The translations under genes and the position numbers were made by a program. DNA of 10,395 nt from an uncultured Pseudodesulfovibrio sp. (GTDB taxonomy: Bacteria > Desulfobacterota > Desulfovibrionia > Desulfovibrionales > Desulfovibrionaceae): positions 1-10,395 of the forward strand of contig CAMYLL010000064.1 of the NCBI GenBank assembly GCA_947259235.1, written 5' to 3'. Below the pieces are notes generated by a model. That model was not told the DNA's origin. It searched no databases and worked only from the letters and a program-made list of their open reading frames with translations. This document shows positions 7,376 to 10,395 of the stretch, one piece after another. The first letter of the stretch is position 1; every line of letters starts with the position of its first letter.

Positions 7376-8562
7376 CGTTCCACCACCTGCACCTTGGCGT
7401 TGAACCAGTTCATGCCCATGGACAGGACGAGGTTGATGGTCAGGTACACGGCCATCCACATGCCGATGACCTCGATGGCCTGATCGTTCTGGCCGATGAT
7501 CGTGCCGCCGATGGAGACCATGTCCGGGTAGCCGATGGCCACGGCCAGCGAGCTGTTCTTGACCAGGCTGGTGTAGTCGTTGGTGGTGGCCGGGATGCAC
7601 ACCCGCAGGGTCTGGGGCAGGATGATCTTGCGCATGATCAGCCCGGGCTTGAGCCCCAGGGCCTTGGCCGCGTCGATCTGCCCCTTGTCCACGGACTCGA
7701 TGCCGCTGCGCACGTTCTCGCCGATGAAGGCGGCAGTGTACAGCACAAGCCCGGCGAGCAGGGCCGAGAACTCCGGCCTGAGCACCATGCCGCCCGTGAA
7801 GTTGAAGCCGTGCAGCTCCGGCGTGTCAAAGGTCATGGGCCGCCCGGCGAGATAATACGCCGCCAGGGGCAGGCCGACCAGCAGCCCCAGGGACAGCCAC
7901 CCGGCGGGCAGCCCCCGGCCGGTAACGTCGCGCATCCGCCTGGACTTGCGCATCAGCAGGAACGAGGCCAGGGCAGCCGCTGCCAGCGCGGAGCCCACCC
8001 AGCCCATGGCGCCCAGGAACTCGGGACGCGGCATGAAGATGCCCCGGTTGTTGATGAAGATGTCGCCGAAGGGAACCATGCTGTTGCGCGGGCTGGGCAG
8101 AAAGGCCAGCAGGACGGAGTAGCAGAAGAACAGGGTCAGCAGGAGCGGAACGTTGCGCAGCACCTCGACGTAGACGGCCCCCAGCCGGGCCACGAGCCAG
8201 TTGCGCGAGACGCGGGACACGCCCACCAGAACGCCCAGGATGGTGGCAAGCACGATGGACAGGGCGGACACGAACAGGGTGTTGAGCGTGCCTATGAGAA
8301 ATGCATAGCCGTAGGAATCGGCCGGGGAATACGGCAGGAGGGTGTCGTTGATGGGCAGCCCTCCCTCCACGGACAGGAACCCGAAGCCCGAGGCGATGTT
8401 TCGCGCCTCAAGGTTGGCCTGGGTGTTGTAAAACAATTGCAGCGCCACGTAGAGGATGCCGCCGACCACCAGGGTCTGGGCCAGGAGCGCTGGCAACTGC
8501 TCTCTCAATTTCGAAGCTTTCAAGGGAACCGGCTTTGTCTTGAGGTGAATGAACGGCCGCAC
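7372..8562 (-). CDS. aapQ: General L-amino acid ABC transporter permease (AapQ family)
   Basis: The first permease partner of the importer, 396 residues from the GTG at 8562, close to the roughly 400 of AapQ/BztB. Hydrophobic segments include about 24-43, 87-115, 130-155, 190-206, 225-242 and several after 265. The EAA loop ([26 protein letters not shown]) begins near residue 282, with YTSLVKNSSLAVAIGYPD after it, typical of PAAT permeases. The start is uncertain. GTG 8562 is the first possible start after the aapJ stop but lies inside a 10-bp stem and has no good Shine-Dalgarno sequence; TTG at 8523 or another rare codon just below the stem would remove about 13 residues without touching the membrane domain. 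The stop overlaps the aapM start by 4 nt. Confidence 0.93.
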   Translation of the reverse strand: MRPFIHLKTKPVPLKASKLREQLPALLAQTLVVGGILYVALQLFYNTQANLEARNIASGFGFLSVEGGLPINDTLLPYSPADSYGYAFLIGTLNTLFVSALSIVLATILGVLVGVSRVSRNWLVARLGAVYVEVLRNVPLLLTLFFCYSVLLAFLPSPRNSMVPFGDIFINNRGIFMPRPEFLGAMGWVGSALAAAALASFLLMRKSRRMRDVTGRGLPAGWLSLGLLVGLPLAAYYLAGRPMTFDTPELHGFNFTGGMVLRPEFSALLAGLVLYTAAFIGENVRSGIESVDKGQIDAAKALGLKPGLIMRKIILPQTLRVCIPATTNDYTSLVKNSSLAVAIGYPDMVSIGGTIIGQNDQAIEVIGMWMAVYLTINLVLSMGMNWFNAKVQVVER

Positions 8563-8587
8563 CGGCCGAAAGCTCGACCGGTGCGGC
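8556..8587 (-). other. Stem-loop between binding-protein and permease genes
   Basis: GCCGCACCGG (8556-8565) pairs perfectly with CCGGTGCGGC (8578-8587) around a 12-nt loop. In the operon transcript it lies 26 nt after the aapJ stop and is not followed by Ts, so it should not terminate strongly. Such structures between binding-protein and permease genes in other importers protect the upstream message and reduce downstream expression; that role is inferred here. On the plus strand it is followed by GTGTTTGTTTTGC, which resembles a terminator tail for antisense transcription. Confidence 0.7.
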
Positions 8588-8613
8588 GTGTTTGTTTTGC
8601 TTGGGCTGTCCGG

Positions 8614-9627
8614 CTAGCGGATCGGCATGGCGTAGATCAGGCCGCCCTTGGTCCACAGGTTGTTGTGGCCGCGAGGGATGTTCAGCGCAGTGTCGGGGCC
8701 GAAGTTGCGGTCGTACATCTCGCCGTAGTTGCCCACGGCCTGGATGGCCCGGACCAGCCAGTCGTTGTCCAGGTTGATGAAGGAACCGACCTCGCCGGTG
8801 GCGCCGAGCATGCGCCTGACGACCGGGTCCGTGGACTTCTCTTTCATCTCCAGAACGTTGGCCTGGGTGATGCCCTTCTCTTCCGCCTCGATGAGACCAT
8901 AGAGAACCCAGGTGACCAGGTCCTTCCACTGGTTGTCGCCATGGCAGACAAAGGGAGCCAGGGGTTCCTTGGAAAAGGTCTCGGCCAAAATGACGTGTTC
9001 ACCGGGGTTGGAAGCGCCCGCACGCAGGGACGCCAGCTGGCTGACGTCGGTGGTGAAGGCATCACAGCGGCCCGCCACGTAGGCGTTGAAGGCCTCCTTC
9101 TTGGAGTCGAAGACCACGGTTTCCAGCTTGATGTTGTTGGCGCGGGCATAGTCGGCCACGTTGAGCTCGGAGGTGGTGCCGGAGACCACGGCCACGGAAG
9201 CGCCGTCAAGCTCGGTCCCCTTGGTCACGCCCAGGCCCTTCTTCACCATGAGGCCCTGGCCGTCGTAGAACAGGACCACGGTGAAATCCACGCCCTGCTT
9301 GCCGTCGCGCTTCATGGTCCAGGTGGTGCCGCGGGAGAGATCGACCTGGCCGGACGAAACGGCGACGATCTTCTGCTTGGAGGCGAGGGGAACGAATTTC
9401 ACGGCTTCGGGGTCCTTGAGCACGGCGGCGGCCACGGCGCGGCCCATGTCGGCGTCGAAGCCGGTCCAGCGGCCGTTGGAGTCGGGGGCGGAGAAGCCGG
9501 CCACGCCCTCGCTGACGCCGAGAACAAGAACGTTATTCTGCTGCACGCGCTCCAACGTGCCTGCCATGGCAACGGACGCCACGGCCACCATCATGATGGA
9601 CAACAACAATTTCCCCACAAGTTTCAT
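8614..9627 (-). CDS. aapJ: Periplasmic amino acid-binding protein (AapJ/BztA family)
   Basis: The secreted receptor captures polar L-amino acids and delivers them to AapQ/AapM. The 337-residue length matches AapJ (about 340), clearly longer than GlnH/HisJ (about 250). A signal peptide covers residues 1-22: K2 and K6, a hydrophobic core LLLSIMMVAVASV and an AMA signal peptidase I site before GTLERV. The mature protein shows the type II binding-protein pattern, with GFDADMGRAVAAAVL, a ligand-contact region VDLSRGTTWTMKRD, FYDGQGLMV and a second-lobe VSGTTSELNVADY. Cys188 (GRCDAFTTD) and Cys228 (FVCHGDNQW) could form a disulfide in the periplasm. The ATG at 9627 has AAGGAG 7 nt upstream, the best ribosome site of the operon, fitting the excess needed for a binding protein. 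First gene of aapJQMP. The exact amino acid spectrum cannot be read from sequence. Confidence 0.95.
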   Translation of the reverse strand: MKLVGKLLLSIMMVAVASVAMAGTLERVQQNNVLVLGVSEGVAGFSAPDSNGRWTGFDADMGRAVAAAVLKDPEAVKFVPLASKQKIVAVSSGQVDLSRGTTWTMKRDGKQGVDFTVVLFYDGQGLMVKKGLGVTKGTELDGASVAVVSGTTSELNVADYARANNIKLETVVFDSKKEAFNAYVAGRCDAFTTDVSQLASLRAGASNPGEHVILAETFSKEPLAPFVCHGDNQWKDLVTWVLYGLIEAEEKGITQANVLEMKEKSTDPVVRRMLGATGEVGSFINLDNDWLVRAIQAVGNYGEMYDRNFGPDTALNIPRGHNNLWTKGGLIYAMPIR

Positions 9628-9679
9628 CCTCTCGCTCCTTTACCATCGTTCGAAATAGCGACTCGGGCATGAGTCAGAA

Positions 9680-9729
9680 TGTTACAGTCGTGTGACAAAC
9701 ATGTTGCAGACCGGAGGCCCCCCTGTCAA
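9680..9729 (-). promoter_or_regulatory. Candidate aapJ operon promoter with dyad operator
   Basis: On the minus strand a perfect -35 box TTGACA (9729-9724) is followed after 17 bp by CAACAT (9706-9701), a poor -10 (3/6). Just downstream, over the expected start site, is an imperfect dyad TGTTAC-N6-GTGACA (9680-9697), 5 of 6 pairs symmetric. A weak -10 plus a dyad suggests a regulated promoter. The half-site spacing resembles CRP/FNR-family sites but the sequence is not a clear match to one. The rest of the 203-bp spacer (9628-9830) contains the 12-bp palindrome CCGCCCGGGCGG at 9769-9780 and no visible gene. Confidence 0.4.
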
Positions 9730-9830
9730 TGGAAAGGCTCCCCGCAAGCAAGGAGCGACGCGAGGCAACCGCCCGGGCGGCCAACGCGGAAGCCGGATAG
9801 AATAGAAATAATTGCTGGAAAATCAGGCAA

Positions 9831-10031
9831 CTACTCGGCCGTATCGGTCTCGCCGGACGAGCCCGCCGGGCCGCCGTCGGCAAAACCGTCTATGGCGCCG
9901 AGCACTCCGGCCACGACCCGGGCCAGTTCCGGCGGCATCCCCACCGAGGAGAAGCCGTCAAGGAGCGCGGCGGGGTCCACGCCGTGCTCCCCGGCCAGAG
10001 TGCGGATGGCGTCTTCAAGCTGTTTGTCCAT
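9831..10031 (-). CDS. Small acidic protein of unknown function (66 residues)
   Basis: I do not recognise this family. The protein reads as two or three short helices (MDKQLEDAIRTLAGEHGV, PAALLDGFSSVGM, PELARVVAGVLGAID) followed by a Gly/Ser/Glu-rich acidic tail (GGPAGSSGETDTAE). There are no cysteines, no signal peptide and no long hydrophobic segment, so it is probably cytoplasmic. It looks coding: GGGAGG stands 4 nt before the ATG, and it begins 16 nt after the stop of the gene upstream on the same strand. Wobble positions are G/C-rich like the neighbouring genes. The stop is TAG at 9831-9833. It is probably translated together with the upstream partial gene; no function is proposed. Confidence 0.7.
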   Translation of the reverse strand: MDKQLEDAIRTLAGEHGVDPAALLDGFSSVGMPPELARVVAGVLGAIDGFADGGPAGSSGETDTAE

Positions 10032-10047
10032 GTTTCCTCCCAAAAAA

Positions 10048-10395
10048 TTAGCGTGATACCACAAAGCCCTTGAACGACTCTGACGAGGCGAAGGATCCGG
10101 CCGGAGTTGCCGAAGGCGGCAGGTCCATCCTCGCGGCACGGCCCACGAAAACAGCGGGTTTCCTGACCTCCATGCGCCACTTCCTCGGCGTGTCCGAGGT
10201 GCAGAACAGGTCGAACACCTCGGCGTCGCCGGAGGGCTCGATGGCCAGGACGGACGCGGTGCGGGAGGTGACGCCCGCGGCCTGATCCGAGGCAAAGACC
10301 ATCATCGAGTACTGATAGCCCGTCTCCAGGTTCTCCCACTTGACCGGGATCCGCGCAGGCACGGTGTCCAGGGCGTGGGCGATGCGGCGCACATC
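10048..10395 (-). CDS. Hypothetical protein, 3' part only (5' end beyond the window)
   Basis: The frame is open from the right edge to TAA at 10048-10050, giving at least 116 residues. An internal GTG at 10392 could be a start, but no Shine-Dalgarno can be assessed and the codon before it is open, so I treat the gene as truncated by the window. The visible sequence has alternating short hydrophobic stretches (YQYSMMVFAS, ASVLAIEPS, AEVFDLFCTS, KPAVFVG, FKGFVVS) suggesting a beta-rich fold. There is one cysteine, in DLFCTSDTPRKW, and no membrane segment. I recognise no family. It probably forms an operon with the 66-residue gene 16 bp downstream. Confidence 0.65.
   Translation of the reverse strand, partial: DVRRIAHALDTVPARIPVKWENLETGYQYSMMVFASDQAAGVTSRTASVLAIEPSGDAEVFDLFCTSDTPRKWRMEVRKPAVFVGRAARMDLPPSATPAGSFASSESFKGFVVSR

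Noticed and set aside
8556..8587. Terminator ending transcription after aapJ
   Set aside because: No U tract follows the stem on the operon transcript, and the downstream genes encode the required permeases and ATPase, so read-through must occur.
7810..9672. Plus-strand open frame of 620 codons opposite aapQ and aapJ
   Set aside because: It mirrors two strongly supported minus-strand genes; its protein is a His/Gly/Val-rich composition typical of the antisense of GC-rich coding DNA, with no family resemblance.
9769..9780. Palindrome CCGCCCGGGCGG as an operator or attachment site
   Set aside because: It is a simple GC palindrome of a kind expected in GC-rich DNA, with no second copy or flanking structure.

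Overview
The window is GC-rich (about 60-65% by eye) and densely coded, with typical bacterial Shine-Dalgarno spacing. The protein style (a soluble PAS-histidine kinase with a Rossmann-like N-terminus, a complete AapJQMP-type uptake system, CGCCGGAGGCG-type intergenic repeats) suggests a sulfate-reducing Desulfovibrionales bacterium of the Desulfovibrio/Pseudodesulfovibrio kind. That placement is inferred from recalled family resemblance and was not tested by any search.

Left block (1-2479): on the minus strand lie rdgB (XTP/dITP house-cleaning pyrophosphatase) and, upstream of it, a cytoplasmic orphan histidine kinase with an N-terminal Rossmann-like domain, one PAS domain and a HisKA/HATPase core. 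The kinase is divergent from rimO. The short shared spacer holds a long hairpin and a plausible sigma70 promoter for the kinase.

Central block (2480-5519): on the plus strand are rimO (radical-SAM methylthiotransferase for ribosomal protein S12) and serS (seryl-tRNA synthetase), both translation genes, 105 bp apart. A strong hairpin follows serS. The rest of the 331-bp convergent spacer carries three copies of a 12-bp motif, CGCCGRAGGCGA.

Right block (5520-9729): on the minus strand is a four-gene operon in the order binding protein, permease, permease, ATPase (aapJ-aapQ-aapM-aapP), a polar amino acid ABC importer. aapQ and aapM overlap by ATGA and aapM-aapP are 11 bp apart. aapJ is separated from aapQ by a perfect 10-bp stem-loop, the usual place for a structure that uncouples binding-protein from permease expression. 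A candidate promoter with a dyad lies ahead of aapJ.

Right edge (9831-10395): two further minus-strand genes of unknown function, a 66-residue protein and the 3' part of a longer one, 16 bp apart.

Most of the window is housekeeping and ordinary transport. No clear new multi-gene system is visible. The best leads are the kinase's sensor domain, the structured aapJ-aapQ junction, the kinase/rimO leader hairpin, the intergenic repeats and the uncharacterised gene pair at the right edge.
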